64,000 nucleotides of DNA from Desulfonatronospira thiodismutans ASO3-1. Its GTDB lineage: Bacteria; Desulfobacterota; Desulfovibrionia; Desulfovibrionales; Desulfonatronovibrionaceae. Numbering within the stretch: the first letter of the stretch is position 1; the number at the start of each line of letters is the position of its first letter. The DNA lies in assembly GCF_000174435.1 (NCBI RefSeq), contig NZ_ACJN02000004.1:62001-126000 (forward strand), given 5' to 3'. The position numbers and the translations under genes were made by a program. Below, piece after piece: positions 45,823 through 54,149 of this stretch. The notes under the pieces are model-generated. The model was given only the letters and a program-made list of their open reading frames with translations, searched no databases and was not told the DNA's origin.

Positions 45823-46042
45823 CCCCTCCTTAGCCAAGGAGGGGAGCAGATCGAGGCATGGCTGCACTCTGTAGCAGGCAGTTAACTGTATGCGAAATCA
45901 AAACCTCCAGATAAAGATGCAAAGCACAAAAAAACTGTCCATACTGATGCAGACCGCAAAGAGACTTTCCTCAGCAAATATCGAACTTATCCCCCTGTGT
46001 AAATCCAAGCCGCGGTGCAGCTCCCCTCCTTAGCCAAGGAGG
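45823..46042. repeat. Two CCCCTCCTTAGCCAAGGAGG palindromes between the paralogues
   Basis: The identical palindrome (9-bp arms around AGCC at 45823-45844; about 7-8 bp at 46023-46042) occurs twice in the spacer, with GACC/GAGCC and GGGGGT flanks placed in mirror fashion. Either could end transcription of the adjacent gene, or the pair could bound a small insertion. Confidence 0.7.
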
Positions 46043-46066
46043 AGCCGGGGGTGCTTGTATGGCAGA

Positions 46067-46387
46067 CTACTTTTTCCCGGGTCCTTCCCTGTAAGCTTTT
46101 TCAAACTCCTCCTTGGCTCTGGAGAAACTTTTTTTCCAGGTGGCCCAGGATTTTTCCATGCCCTGCTTCAGGTCCTCCCAGCCGGATTCGCCCGAGTCCT
46201 GCACAGCAGCAAGCTTGCCTTCGAGTTCTTTCAGTTTTTTGCGCAAGTCCAGCATCTGCTGCTGATACTCTTCCTTGAGTCCACCTTCGGCCTGGGCGGC
46301 TTCATCGGTCAATTTGTCCAGGTCCTTGTTCAATTCGTCCATCTTGGCCTTGAGCCTGCTGATATATTCTTCCTTATTTTCGTCCAT
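46067..46387 (-). CDS. Small coiled-coil protein, sll1863 stress-response-like (paralogue)
   Basis: A 106-residue paralogue of the 45478-45768 product: SRLKAKMDELNKDLDKLTDE, YQQQMLDLRKKLKELEGKL and SGWEDLKQGMEKSWATWKKS line up in order with the other protein. Predicted wholly helical, lysine- and glutamate-rich. AGGAGG precedes the ATG by 8 bases. Transcribed toward its paralogue. Function unknown beyond the stress-associated family. Confidence 0.8.
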   Translation of the reverse strand: MDENKEEYISRLKAKMDELNKDLDKLTDEAAQAEGGLKEEYQQQMLDLRKKLKELEGKLAAVQDSGESGWEDLKQGMEKSWATWKKSFSRAKEEFEKAYREGPGKK

Positions 46388-46694
46388 CCAACTTCCTCCT
46401 TATTTCCTGTCCGAATAGTCATTACATATCAGGTCACCTCTTGGCCTGGCAAGCATGGTGCACCTGCAAAGCCGACTCTTTGCTGGAGCATCCACCATGG
46501 CCGGCGCTGCTTTATGGATTGCAATCTATTTTAATTTTATCATTTTACAACCATGAGTACATGGTATTCTGCTTGACAAACAAAGGTATGCGCTTAAAAT
46601 AAGAAACGCATTTACTTAAGTAATGGTAAAGTTTTATAATATCCGAATTTATTAAACTCTGCCAAAAAAGCCGGCAATACTTGGGTGTACCTGA
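46388..46694. other. Divergent upstream region of coiled-coil gene and CocE-like gene
   Basis: No gene. GTGCACCTGCAAAG (about 46458) is a remnant of the CCTGCAAAAAGTC repeat. A good promoter toward the CocE-like gene is listed separately. Confidence 0.4.
46573..46600 (+). promoter_or_regulatory. Candidate sigma-70 promoter for the CocE-like hydrolase
   Basis: TTGACA (46573-46578) and TAAAAT (46595-46600) with a 16-base spacer, about 95 bp before the gene. Confidence 0.6.
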
Positions 46695-48701
46695 TTGAAC
46701 AAGACAAGTAAATTTCATGTAATTGAAAACCAGTGGATTTCCATGAGCGACGGCTGCAGGATAGCAGCCAAGATATGGCTGCCTGAATCAGCCGGAAAAA
46801 ACCCCGTACCAGCCATCCTGGAGTACATCCCTTACAGAAAAAGAGATATCAAGGCCAGGCGTGATTCCCAGATACACGGTTTTTTTGCCGGACACGGCTA
46901 CGCCTGTATCCGGGCCGACCTGCGTGGAAGTGGCGATTCGGAAGGAGTTCTCAGGGATGAATACCTGAAACAGGAACTCGACGACGGGCTGGAAATTCTC
47001 AGCTGGATTGCTTCTCAGCCCTGGTGCAATGGCCGCATTGGCATGATGGGTATTTCCTGGGGCGGCTTCAATGCCCTGCAGATCGCCGCAATGCAGCCTC
47101 CTCAGCTCAAAGCCGTGATCTCGGTCTGTTCCTCGGACGACAGGTATGCCGACGACATCCACTACATGGGCGGCTGCCTGCTTACGGACCAGCTCTCCTG
47201 GGCCTCCACCATGTTCGCCTACAACTCCTGTCCTCCTGACCCGCAGATAGCCGGAGAAAACTGGAAAGACAGGTGGATGGAAAGGCTGGAGGGTAGCGGA
47301 CTGTGGCTTAAAAACTGGCTGGGCCACCAGAAGAAGGACTCCTACTGGAAACACGCATCCATATGTCAAGATTACAGTTCTATCAAGATACCTGTATTCG
47401 CAGTCAGCGGCTGGGCTGACGGCTATTCCAACCCTGTCTTCAGGCTGCTTGAGAACCTTTCATCTCCGGTCAAGGGCCTTGTGGGACCATGGGGACACAA
47501 ATACCCGCACATGGTCGAACTGGGTCCGGAAATCGATTTTCCCGGGGAATGCCTCAGGTGGTGGGACAAATGGCTGAAAGGCGTTGAAACCAGCATCATG
47601 GACGAACCACCACTGCGGGTCTGGATGCAGGATACAGTTTCTCCCCTGGTTTCCGAAAGGCCCGGGAGATGGGTGGCTGAAGAAAAATGGCCCTCACCAG
47701 ACATCGAAAACCTTGAACTGTGCATCACCTCTTACGGGCTGGAAACTCAGCCCGGCATGAATAACCGCGACCGCTGCATGGAGATACAAAGCCCTTTGAG
47801 TGTGGGTCTCTTCGGTGGCAAATGGTGCTCTTACTCTGAATCCACCGACCTGCCCTGGGACCAGCGCGAAGAAGACGGCGGAGCCCTGGTCTTCGAGACA
47901 CCCCCTCTCGAAAAAAGGACCGAGATCCTGGGCAGACCCGTAGCCCTGCTGGAGCTGTCCTCAAATAAGCCCCAGGCCATGGTGGCTGTCAGGCTCTCGG
48001 ACATTGGCAACGACGGCAGAGGAACCAGGGTAACCTTCGGCCTGCTGAACCTGACCCACAGAAAAAGCCATGAAAACCCGGAAGAGCTTGTGCCGGATCA
48101 GCGATACCAGGTTCAAGTCCCCATGAATTTTATAGCCCAGAGCTTTCCCGCCGGACACAGGATCAGGCTGTCGGTCTCCACTTCCTACTGGCCTGTGGCC
48201 TGGCCCTCTCCGGAACCGGTGAAAATAGCCCTTTATCCGGGCAGCTCCAGACTGGTCCTGCCTGCAAGAAAGCCCTCAAAACTGGATCAGACCCTTGTCC
48301 CTTTTGATCCTCCGCCTGCCCTGGAGGGCATAAAGACAACCCTGCTGGTGCCGGCAAAAAGGGAATGGACCGTGACGCACAACCTGGCCGACAATACAGT
48401 CAAGGTAAACGTAATCAACAACGACCCCAAAATACTACTGGAACCCATCAACCTCGCCATACAGAAGGATGTCCACGAAGCTTTCTCCTACTCCAGCAAC
48501 AACTACGATACAGTGCGGGGAGAGGTGGTTTCCAGGAGAAGCTTTCAAAGAGACGGTCTGGAAATGTCAACCATAACCAGGACGGTACTGACCTCCACCA
48601 GAACACATTTTAAAATCACAGCCACTCTGGACGCTTTTGAGGGAGACGCCAGGATCTTCAGCAAAAGCTGGGATGAAGACATACCCAGGGAACTGGTTTA
48701 G
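46695..48701 (+). CDS. CocE/NonD-family serine hydrolase
   Basis: A 668-residue X-Pro-dipeptidyl-peptidase-like hydrolase. FHVIENQWISMSDGCRIAAK is the family N-terminus; the nucleophile is S121 in GMMGISWGGFN, the aspartate lies in VSGWADGYSNP and the histidine in VGPWGHKYPH. The C-terminal jelly-roll (about 340-560) contains IRLSVSTSYWPVAWPSPEP. Only a TTG (46695) can include the conserved N-terminus, because an in-frame TGA lies directly before it; no Shine-Dalgarno is visible. Acts on acyl or peptide bonds; substrate unknown. Confidence 0.88.
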   Translation: MNKTSKFHVIENQWISMSDGCRIAAKIWLPESAGKNPVPAILEYIPYRKRDIKARRDSQIHGFFAGHGYACIRADLRGSGDSEGVLRDEYLKQELDDGLEILSWIASQPWCNGRIGMMGISWGGFNALQIAAMQPPQLKAVISVCSSDDRYADDIHYMGGCLLTDQLSWASTMFAYNSCPPDPQIAGENWKDRWMERLEGSGLWLKNWLGHQKKDSYWKHASICQDYSSIKIPVFAVSGWADGYSNPVFRLLENLSSPVKGLVGPWGHKYPHMVELGPEIDFPGECLRWWDKWLKGVETSIMDEPPLRVWMQDTVSPLVSERPGRWVAEEKWPSPDIENLELCITSYGLETQPGMNNRDRCMEIQSPLSVGLFGGKWCSYSESTDLPWDQREEDGGALVFETPPLEKRTEILGRPVALLELSSNKPQAMVAVRLSDIGNDGRGTRVTFGLLNLTHRKSHENPEELVPDQRYQVQVPMNFIAQSFPAGHRIRLSVSTSYWPVAWPSPEPVKIALYPGSSRLVLPARKPSKLDQTLVPFDPPPALEGIKTTLLVPAKREWTVTHNLADNTVKVNVINNDPKILLEPINLAIQKDVHEAFSYSSNNYDTVRGEVVSRRSFQRDGLEMSTITRTVLTSTRTHFKITATLDAFEGDARIFSKSWDEDIPRELV

Positions 48702-48725
48702 ACTCTCAGAGCACTTGGCCTGATA

Positions 48726-48902
48726 GTAACCATTCAGGGGATGCCTCAATCGGCCTGGGGACAGTCCCCGCGACACCTTTTCTGCACAAATGCAAAAATT
48801 ACAGACGCGAAGTTTTGTGAACGTGCACAGTTAGTACTTAGCGGGGGACAGTCCCCAAGCCTGGTGCCAGCAATCAATACCAAGGACCCCCTGAATGGTT
48901 AC
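48726..48902. repeat. Family II element C (177 bp)
   Basis: Ends GTAACCATTCAGGGGATGCC and CCCCCTGAATGGTTAC; GGCCTGGGGACAGTCCCCGC and GCGGGGGACAGTCCCCAAGC are the inner arms, but the centre lacks the CACTTATTTTT core. Confidence 0.9.
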
Positions 48903-49085
48903 GCCTGATACGCCTGCAAAAAGTCAGGCACTTAAAATCCAGAAAAAAACAATTCTATAACTCTTTGTTTTAACTGCCTGTCACGTCTGTGGCGTGATGA
49001 AATAACTCCTTGGAGTTCCCGAAAAGATTTCACCAGGGATTCCTGTCACCTGTTTCCTGACTCGATGCACCTGCAAAAAGTCGGG
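48903..49085. repeat. CCTGCAAAAAGTC-family repeat, directly abutting element C
   Basis: GCCTGCAAAAAGTCAGGCAC opens and CACCTGCAAAAAGTCGGG closes it in direct orientation; between them TATAACTCTTTGTTTTAACT and GTGATGAAATAACTCCTTGG match the copy at 38524-38660. Confidence 0.75.
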
Positions 49086-49097
49086 TATCGCGACCTG

Positions 49098-51011
49098 TCA
49101 ATGCGGCAACAGCAAAGTAGCAAGGGGCTGGTAGTAATATACGGCCAGCTTTTTGCCGGCCCTGGTCAGGGCCACGTAAAGCAGGTTGCGCCCGGCTGGT
49201 GTATCCGGGTAGGCTTTTTGATGCGGGTTCCAGATGATTACCCCTGAAAATTCCAGCCCCTTGACCTGATGGACGTTGGTAACCAGGATGCCCGGCTTGA
49301 AACTGGGCTCCTGGGTCTGCAGCCTGGCCCCGGGTATGCCCTGCAAGGCCTTGATTACGGTCAGGGCTTCCTTTTTGTAGCGACAGATCACTGCAAAAAG
49401 ACCTCCGGGTTCAGAGCGGACAATATTTTCCATGCCCCGCCTGAGAGATTGCAGTGCGGATTGTTCGTCAGGGAAGGAGTGAAATTTGGGCTCCGGACCC
49501 TCGTGGGCGATACGGCCGGGGTTGTACCCGGACACCTGAGAGGCCAGCTTCATGATCTGGGCGGTGGAGCGGTAGCTGACGCTGAGTTCCCCGGACAGGA
49601 GGTTATTTTTCTTGAGATCAAGCTGAAAGGCATCGAAGCCGCCGGAATCCACGAAATCCAGGATCTTTTGCTTCCTGTCGGCGCATACGGTCATGCTCCG
49701 GGAACTGGACGAAGCCATGGACAAGGCCTTAAGTTCAGTCAGGGAAAGGTCCTGGGCCTCGTCCACCAGGACATGGTCATACCATCCAAGCACACCGGGA
49801 ATGCAGCTTTCTTTATTTCTCTGGCCGGCCAGATAAAGAAGAATCCCGGCATCATCAAAGGAAAGAGCCTTTCTCGTGCCTGTAAGGATATTTTCTCCCT
49901 CCCGGACAAGCTCATCCAGCCGCCTGGACTTCTTTAGGTGCTGCTGCAACAGGCTCCTGTTCTTTAGAAACATTCCCAGGTCCTGCAGATAGTCTCCGGG
50001 GAAAGGCTGTTGTTCAATGTGCGCGCAGAGCGCCTGGAAAAAAGAGGCTGATTTTTTGATGTAGCTCAGTCCCTGGCCTTCCCTGGATGAAAAATTGACC
50101 TTGATTCCCATGGCCTTGAGCGCCTTGTCCGCCCATGAGTGAAAAGTCTCCACCGGCATCCTGTCCGTAAGCAGGTCTTTTGATGTCTGGGCGATATAGT
50201 CCCGCAGGCTGCGGTTGAACATGACCACTAAGCAGCGCTGTGGCCTGAACCTGTCCGGGTAATTGTACAGAAGATAGGACAGCCGGTGCAGGGCCACGGT
50301 TGTCTTGCCTGAACCAGCCCCGCCGGTAAGGTAAAAGCAGCCCTCATGTTCCCTGGTGATCAGGGAAAACTGTTCCGGAGAGATAAGCGAGATTATATCC
50401 GTGAGCCGGTGATCCCCGGATTCCTCCTTCCTGGTAATGGAGATGTTTTCACCGTCTTCCGGTTTCCAGGAGCCGTTTCTTTTTTCTATGAATTCCCGGC
50501 CGGTCCTGATGGACAAAAGCTCTCTCTGCCTGATGCCGTAGGAGATCTTTTTCTGGATCACCCCGGTGCGCTCTTTGCCGTTTATATCTTCCTCGTATTC
50601 TTCTCCTTCTTCCCATTCGTAGTACAGGCGGGATATCCTGGCATCGCGCCAGTCAATCACCACCTGGGCCTGGGTGCGCACGTCGGCAAGGCCCTGTTTA
50701 CCGAAGAGGTAATGTCTACGCCCGATTTTGGCATCGTCGTCTTTTATGACCAGTCCGGCCAGGTAGGGTGCATCCGGGTACTCGAATGCAGGATTGAATC
50801 TGGATGGATCAAGGGGTGCTCGCTGCCTGATCTCTCTGGTCAGACGGTCTTTTTCCAGGGAGGATTGAGACTTGAGTCTTTCTTCCTCCAGCTGTTTTAC
50901 TTCTTCAGCAAACTCAGATGCTTTTTCCAGCCGGCTCCGGGCATATATGTCAGCTATGCGGCAGACATCCTGCAATCGATCTTCTTCTGCCTTGATGAAA
51001 TTATCGTCCAT
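49098..51011 (-). CDS. HelD/UvrD-like SF1 helicase
   Basis: A 637-residue protein. The N-terminal coiled coil (10-65) and KIGRRHYLFGKQGLADVRTQ with AQVVIDWRDARISRLYYE (96-132) resemble HelD proteins, which recycle stalled RNA polymerase. The helicase core has Q-motif SPEQFSLI (211-218), Walker A GGAGSGKT (230-237), VLVDEAQDLS, and late motifs TNVHQVKGLEFSGVIIWNP and LLYVALTRAGKKL. HelD and DNA-repair UvrD types cannot be fully told apart by eye, but the N-terminal region favours HelD. No ribosome site seen. Confidence 0.82.
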   Translation of the reverse strand: MDDNFIKAEEDRLQDVCRIADIYARSRLEKASEFAEEVKQLEEERLKSQSSLEKDRLTREIRQRAPLDPSRFNPAFEYPDAPYLAGLVIKDDDAKIGRRHYLFGKQGLADVRTQAQVVIDWRDARISRLYYEWEEGEEYEEDINGKERTGVIQKKISYGIRQRELLSIRTGREFIEKRNGSWKPEDGENISITRKEESGDHRLTDIISLISPEQFSLITREHEGCFYLTGGAGSGKTTVALHRLSYLLYNYPDRFRPQRCLVVMFNRSLRDYIAQTSKDLLTDRMPVETFHSWADKALKAMGIKVNFSSREGQGLSYIKKSASFFQALCAHIEQQPFPGDYLQDLGMFLKNRSLLQQHLKKSRRLDELVREGENILTGTRKALSFDDAGILLYLAGQRNKESCIPGVLGWYDHVLVDEAQDLSLTELKALSMASSSSRSMTVCADRKQKILDFVDSGGFDAFQLDLKKNNLLSGELSVSYRSTAQIMKLASQVSGYNPGRIAHEGPEPKFHSFPDEQSALQSLRRGMENIVRSEPGGLFAVICRYKKEALTVIKALQGIPGARLQTQEPSFKPGILVTNVHQVKGLEFSGVIIWNPHQKAYPDTPAGRNLLYVALTRAGKKLAVYYYQPLATLLLPH

Positions 51012-51364
51012 GTATCCATGATAATAATGTAATGATTATTTTGCAAACCGCAGGCAGGGCCTTATTTGGGTGTGCCAGCAAGAAATCGTTTTGCGGGAGA
51101 AGACTGTGGATGTGTTTAAACAGTCGTTTAAATAATTGGGGGTTTGCAGATAAACACCATTGATTCTGCATACCTTGGATCTGCCTGCATGGATGCGGCA
51201 ATGCCCATAAGCAGGTGGCACAGGCGTTGCTGTCTGAAACAGTCAGCAGGCATTGTCAGCATTTTTGGGGTCCATGGCCTGCAAGAAATATATTTACTGT
51301 TACTTTTGGGTAGAAACTGTCAATTTTAAGCCCTTCAGACTATTGCTGCAAGAAAGGAGCAGAT
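51012..51364 (+). other. yeeE upstream region
   Basis: No gene. AT-rich DNA with GTTTAAACAGTCGTTTAAAT (about 51114-51133) and GCTGTCTGAAACAGTCAGC (51229-51247), the latter a dyad just past the sigma-54 promoter. Such dyads could bind an enhancer-binding activator, but this is a guess. Confidence 0.4.
51216..51231 (+). promoter_or_regulatory. Sigma-54 (-24/-12) promoter for the YeeE-family transporter
   Basis: TGGCACAGGCGTTGCT matches the RpoN consensus TGGCAC-N5-TTGCW at every fixed position (GG 51217-51218, GC 51229-51230). It is 134 bp upstream of the ATG, in the right direction, with no other gene between. Confidence 0.65.
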
Positions 51365-52564
51365 ATGAGCAAACTCAAAGGTTCTTTCCTTCCTGAAGGA
51401 TTTTTTATCCGGGACTGGTCTGTATGGACCGGAGGAGTTCTTCTGGCTTTGCTGGCCCTGGGCGTTTTCGTCTGGCATGACATGTGGGGGATAACAGCCG
51501 GATTCCGCAACTGGGGGGACTGGTTTTTCTACGGTGTCGGGCTTTACCCGGAACGCCCCGAGAAAGTCTGGCTGCATCCAGGGTCCATAACCAATGCCGG
51601 TCTGCTGGCAGGGGCCGTGGCGGCTGCGTTTTTATCCGGCCGGATCAGGTTGAGGCGCTCTTCATGGTACGGGTATGTCAAAAGCCTCACAGGAGGGACT
51701 TTGATGGGGATCGGCGCTGCTCTGGCTGCAGGGTGCAATGTCGGCGGCTTTTACAATGCAACCGCCATGTTTTCCCTGGGTGGATACGCCATGCTGCCGG
51801 GACTGATCCTTGGCGGTTACCTGGGGGTACGATTTCTGCGCTGGGAGCTTTATAATATTGCAACAAGGCTCAGGGCACAGTGCCCGTGCAAGACAGAGGG
51901 CAAGTCGGACAATGCGCCGGAGCAGGTTTCATCTCTGGGCGTCCTGGCGGGATGGTGTTTTGTCTTTTTTCTGGCAGGGCTATTTCTATACTATCTTTTC
52001 CAGGGACATGCCCGGGAAGCAGGTCTTCTGCTCCTGGGAGCACTGATAGGCATAACTTTGCAGCGTTCAAGGCTCTGCTTTGCCCAGGCCTTCAGGGAGC
52101 CATTCATAAACGGCGATTATGCCATGGTCAAAGTCATCGCGTTTAGCCTGGTGATTTACGGTCTGGGTGCCGGCCTGCTCAAACTGGCGCTTATTCAGCC
52201 GGAGTCCGCAGGAGTGCAGCATCCTTTCTGGCTGGGCAGCTTCTCAGGGGGAGTAATTTTCGGCTTTGGCATGCTGCAGGCCGGAACCTGCGCAACAGGC
52301 ACTCTGTGGCGTGCAGGCGAGGGGCATGTGCGGGTGATGCTCAGCATGCTTGCCTTTGCCGTGTTCAGCTCTCTTGGTTTTTTCCTGGTACAGAAGTTTG
52401 AGCCTGCCGGGTTCCTGGGAGAGGCTTTTTTTCTGCCTGAACTCATGGGCTGGCCCCTGTCATTTCTGTTTTTTCTGGCTGTGCCTTTGCTCTGGCTGGC
52501 CCTGGCCGCATGGAATGCAAAAACTGGCAGGATGGCCGTGTTCGGTTCACCAAGAGATGGTTAG
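51365..52564 (+). CDS. YeeE/YedE-family sulfur-compound transporter
   Basis: A 399-residue membrane protein with about ten helices, of the TsuA/YeeE family that imports thiosulfate. The two family cysteine motifs are GAALAAGCNVGGFYNATAMF and LQAGTCATGTLWRAGEGHV, the relay residues of the pore. GITLQRSRLCFAQAFREPF is also typical. AAAGGAGCAGAT precedes the ATG. In a sulfur-metabolising host this would supply or move thiosulfate-like or selenium compounds; substrate is inferred. No TusA-like gene is adjacent. Confidence 0.9.
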   Translation: MSKLKGSFLPEGFFIRDWSVWTGGVLLALLALGVFVWHDMWGITAGFRNWGDWFFYGVGLYPERPEKVWLHPGSITNAGLLAGAVAAAFLSGRIRLRRSSWYGYVKSLTGGTLMGIGAALAAGCNVGGFYNATAMFSLGGYAMLPGLILGGYLGVRFLRWELYNIATRLRAQCPCKTEGKSDNAPEQVSSLGVLAGWCFVFFLAGLFLYYLFQGHAREAGLLLLGALIGITLQRSRLCFAQAFREPFINGDYAMVKVIAFSLVIYGLGAGLLKLALIQPESAGVQHPFWLGSFSGGVIFGFGMLQAGTCATGTLWRAGEGHVRVMLSMLAFAVFSSLGFFLVQKFEPAGFLGEAFFLPELMGWPLSFLFFLAVPLLWLALAAWNAKTGRMAVFGSPRDG

Positions 52565-52595
52565 GTGAACGCTTCTGCAAAGATTGCCTGCCATG

Positions 52596-52740
52596 ATACG
52601 CCTGCAAACAGTCAGGCAATCAGGAATTCAGGAACGAACCAATTATATCACTCTTTGTTTTTACTGATTCCTGTCACGCGAAGACGCGTGGCAAAAAAGA
52701 CTTTCTGCAGTCGCGTCTCAAAAGCGAACCTGCATAAGCT
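52596..52740. repeat. CCTGCAAACAGTC-family repeat copy
   Basis: GCCTGCAAACAGTCAGGCAA at the start, TATCACTCTTTGTTTTTACTG in the middle, TCTGCAGTCGCGTCTC toward the end, in the same order as 42328-42450. The following 52741-52959 has no supported gene. Confidence 0.65.
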
Positions 52741-52959
52741 GCTTTTCATGTGAGGCCCTTAGCAAAAATTTCAAAACAACATTGGGCAGCTGATTTCTGA
52801 TGCCCTGTCTGCTACTTGGTATGGGATTACGGGCACGGTATTAATTCCCCTCCATACTTCTTAAGGCCGGGGGTGGTTGCATGAAATCCCATCCTTTTTC
52901 GGAATTTGCCCCCAGGGGACCTCTTTTTTCGCGCAGGGCCGTGTAAAAAGCCTGGTGGC

Positions 52960-53775
52960 TTACCACTGGGCATTTCCCAGCACCCCGTGTGCCATGCGGA
53001 TATGTCCCACATCCTGCCATGAAAGCCCGAGCAGCTTTGCCCCGGCCGCATCCACGGCCACGGGATCAAAACCGGCCAGTATTCTGTTTACCGGCGGGGA
53101 ACACTCTGCACCGCCCAGATGATACTGAGCCAGGCCCACCCTGGCATCCACAATGGACAGGTCCGGTTTGCGGTAACAGTTGAGATCAAATATGCTGCGC
53201 TGCATCCGGCTGTGAAAATAAGATTTTTTCCAGCTGCCACCCTGCTGATAGTGCTTTGGCGGAGCCAGCCCCATGAGGTTTTTCATGGCCAGGGTAACCC
53301 CGGCCAGGGAATGGCGCTTTAAAACCGGCACGGATATGAGCATCCCGGAAAAAATCCTTTTGGGCAGATATATTTCCGGCAGAAACTCCAACCCGGGATT
53401 ACTAAGCCTTTTCAGGGGTTCATGATTCAGGTCCAGAAGCTCCACTCCAAGCTCTGCTGCAAGCCTGTCGTACCCCAGGGATTCAAAAACTTCACGGGTT
53501 TCCATTCCAGAGTCCCCGCAGCCTTCGGCAATAATTATCCTGGCCCTGGAATTTTCCCGGACATACTCAACCACCGCCCGGATCATTTCCGGATCACTGG
53601 TCACCGGAAAAGGCGAGTCATTGACCAGGTTGGGCTTTATCCAGATGAGCCTGCGCCGCCGCATGGCACTGCCGGCCCCGATACGGTCCAGACATGCCCT
53701 GACAGTGTCCTCATAGCCCCTGTATGTCTCTACTGCGACCATACTGTGTGCTTCCAACCCATCTTTTATTTGCAT
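52960..53775 (-). CDS. DUF362-domain protein
   Basis: A 271-residue protein: IKPNLVNDSPFPVTSDPEMI, RARIIIAEGCGDSGMETREV, VPVLKRHSLAGVTLAMKNLM, and DFNCYRKPDLSIVDARVG-like and GFDPVAVDAAGAKLLGL segments define DUF362. No extra ferredoxin domain is attached, unlike many relatives that carry [4Fe-4S] motifs. Function unknown. AGAGAGTG precedes the ATG at 53775; a second Met at residue 12 is an alternative. Confidence 0.87.
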   Translation of the reverse strand: MQIKDGLEAHSMVAVETYRGYEDTVRACLDRIGAGSAMRRRRLIWIKPNLVNDSPFPVTSDPEMIRAVVEYVRENSRARIIIAEGCGDSGMETREVFESLGYDRLAAELGVELLDLNHEPLKRLSNPGLEFLPEIYLPKRIFSGMLISVPVLKRHSLAGVTLAMKNLMGLAPPKHYQQGGSWKKSYFHSRMQRSIFDLNCYRKPDLSIVDARVGLAQYHLGGAECSPPVNRILAGFDPVAVDAAGAKLLGLSWQDVGHIRMAHGVLGNAQW

Positions 53776-54149
53776 TATATTTTCACTCTCTGGTTACGTC
53801 TCTTTTTATTCCCGGGCTGGACAATTCCTTATTAAACCAGCCGGCAAAAAACAAGCTTCAAGAATTTTTATATAACCATCCTGTGCTTTGTGTCAGAATT
53901 TATAAAAAAAATTAAGCTGCTGGCTACTCCCGCAACCCAAAAACATTTTCTCACGCAAAGGCGCGAAGATCGCAAAGGAAGAAATTTAATCACGCCGGAG
54001 GCATGACAGGCAAAATTTCAGCATTAAGCCTAAAGTTTTCTCACGAACAGCCGATAGAGTTATCAGCATTAGTTTGTTCTGCTGTCAGGCAGATGAGTTC
54101 CGACGATTCTGACCAGATATAACCAGACCTTTTCAGGGAGGGGTATGGA
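53776..54149. other. Gene-free stretch with a CGCAAAGGCGCGAAG repeat
   Basis: TCTCACGCAAAGGCGCGAAG followed by ATCGCAAAGGAAG (about 53950-53982) is a common dispersed deltaproteobacterial repeat. Otherwise no gene or clear signal. Confidence 0.4.

Noticed and set aside
46441-46465. Possible sigma-54 site TGGCAAGCATGGTGCA upstream of the CocE-like gene
   Set aside because: GG-N10-GC spacing fits but the -12 box is poor, it overlaps a dispersed repeat, and a better sigma-70 promoter lies nearer the gene.
52827-53069. Possible C-terminal extension of the DUF362 protein past its stop (52827-52959)
   Set aside because: The stop at 52960 gives a complete DUF362 domain; the continuing sequence is in another frame and shows no conserved motif.
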